A stretch of DNA of 25,531 bases from JAIVGV01 sp035295985. Lineage in GTDB: Bacteria > Acidobacteriota > Blastocatellia > Pyrinomonadales > Pyrinomonadaceae. The DNA lies in the NCBI GenBank assembly GCA_035295985.1, contig DATHBT010000318.1, forward strand, positions 1 to 25,531. The letters are read 5' to 3'. The translations under genes were made by a program, and so were the position numbers. Shown one piece after another: positions 25,094-25,531 of this stretch (positions are counted from its first letter, which is position 1; each line of letters starts with the position of its first letter). The notes beneath the pieces were generated by a model, which searched no databases, was not told the DNA's origin, and saw only the letters and a program-made list of their open reading frames with translations.

Positions 25094-25531
25094 CTACTTG
25101 CAAAGACTGTCCATAAGGTCGCTGACGACCCTGTGGAAATTCTGATCCTTGGAAACCAGCCCGTCGATCTTATCGACCGAGTGGATCACGGTCGTGTGGT
25201 GTTTGCCGCCGAACTCGCGGCCGATCTCCGGGAAGCTGTGCTTGGTCAAACGTTTACACAGGTACATCGCTACCTGGCGCGGCACGGCCACCTGACGCGA
25301 GTTGTTCTTCGATTTCAGCTCGTCGATCCGCAACCGATAATGCGCGGCGACGGCCCGCTGAATCATCTCGATGGTGACGCCCGCGGGCTGATCGTCGTCC
25401 GCGATGTTGCGGATGGCGTCCTGCGCGAGCATCTTCGAGATGGGCACGCCGCGCAGCGAAGAGATCGCGATCAAGCGGACGAGAGAGCCTTCGAGCTCGC
25501 GTATGTTGCTCTTGACCTTGCCGGCGATGAA
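25094..25531 (-). CDS. dnaA: Chromosomal replication initiator DnaA, C-terminal part
   Basis: The frame is open to the right edge; the visible 145 residues cover the end of the AAA+ lid (KVKSNIRELEGSLVRLIAISSLRG) and domain IV. The DNA-binding signature FGGKHHTTVIHSVDKI is clear, preceded by PRQVAMYLCKRLTKHSFPEIGREF. Domain IV binds the boxes in the adjacent oriC. The ATP site and N-terminus lie outside the window. Confidence 0.97.
   Translation of the reverse strand, partial: FIAGKVKSNIRELEGSLVRLIAISSLRGVPISKMLAQDAIRNIADDDQPAGVTIEMIQRAVAAHYRLRIDELKSKNNSRQVAVPRQVAMYLCKRLTKHSFPEIGREFGGKHHTTVIHSVDKIDGLVSKDQNFHRVVSDLMDSLCK

Overview
The window covers the replication-origin region of a high-GC, Gram-negative-type bacterium. 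The gene order dnaA-oriC-dnaN-recF-gyrB reads along the minus strand. The PDZ-containing membrane histidine kinase, the carboxypeptidase-regulatory/beta-barrel outer-membrane protein and the TTTTCCACA-type DnaA boxes would suit Acidobacteriota (perhaps Blastocatellia). That placement is an inference; no rRNA or other decisive marker is present.

Layout. 1-437: start of an exported hypothetical gene that runs off the left edge. 722-5851: two minus-strand genes, a 990-residue sensor kinase and an outer-membrane beta-barrel protein. 6370-13202: a plus-strand run of M16 peptidase, serine hydrolase, YycJ-like metallo-hydrolase, small lipoprotein, purB, purS and purQ. Every intergenic gap in this run up to purS is filled by an inverted repeat. 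13207-16874: gyrB and recF (minus). 17051-23567: an inserted 6.5-kb element. 23595-24707: dnaN. 24708-25093: oriC. 25094-25531: the C-terminal end of dnaA.

The main discovery is the insert between recF and dnaN. It starts 5'-TGTC and ends GACA-3', has related terminal inverted repeats (22 of 27 positions match), carries several copies of an ATTAAAGT(T/C)CTATAC-type site at its ends, and is flanked by a perfect 5-bp duplication, CTCGA. This is the end structure of Tn7/Tn5053-type transposons, but no transposase gene is present. It lies about 25 bp past the dnaN stop codon, a geometry like that of Tn7 downstream of glmS.

The cargo is a tight five-gene plus-strand operon: a HIT-domain protein; a TIR/nucleoside-deoxyribosyltransferase-like domain fused to a macro domain; a protein with two further TIR/deoxyribosyltransferase-like domains and C-terminal membrane helices; a second, variant HIT protein (HxHxC); and a TPR-S-like repeat protein. 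The domain mix (NAD/nucleotide glycosidase fold, ADP-ribose binder, nucleotidyl hydrolase/transferase, membrane effector, TPR sensor) suggests a nucleotide-signalling immune or conflict system that I cannot match to a named one. Function is inferred from domains only.

A second notable theme is a set of intergenic inverted arrays of degenerate 7-bp tandem repeats. They run from the stop codon of one gene to the start codon of the next, and in one case they encode a lipoprotein signal peptide. The oriC has multiple TGTGGAAAA boxes, a five-fold TAG/CTA DnaA-trio and an AT-rich unwinding segment.
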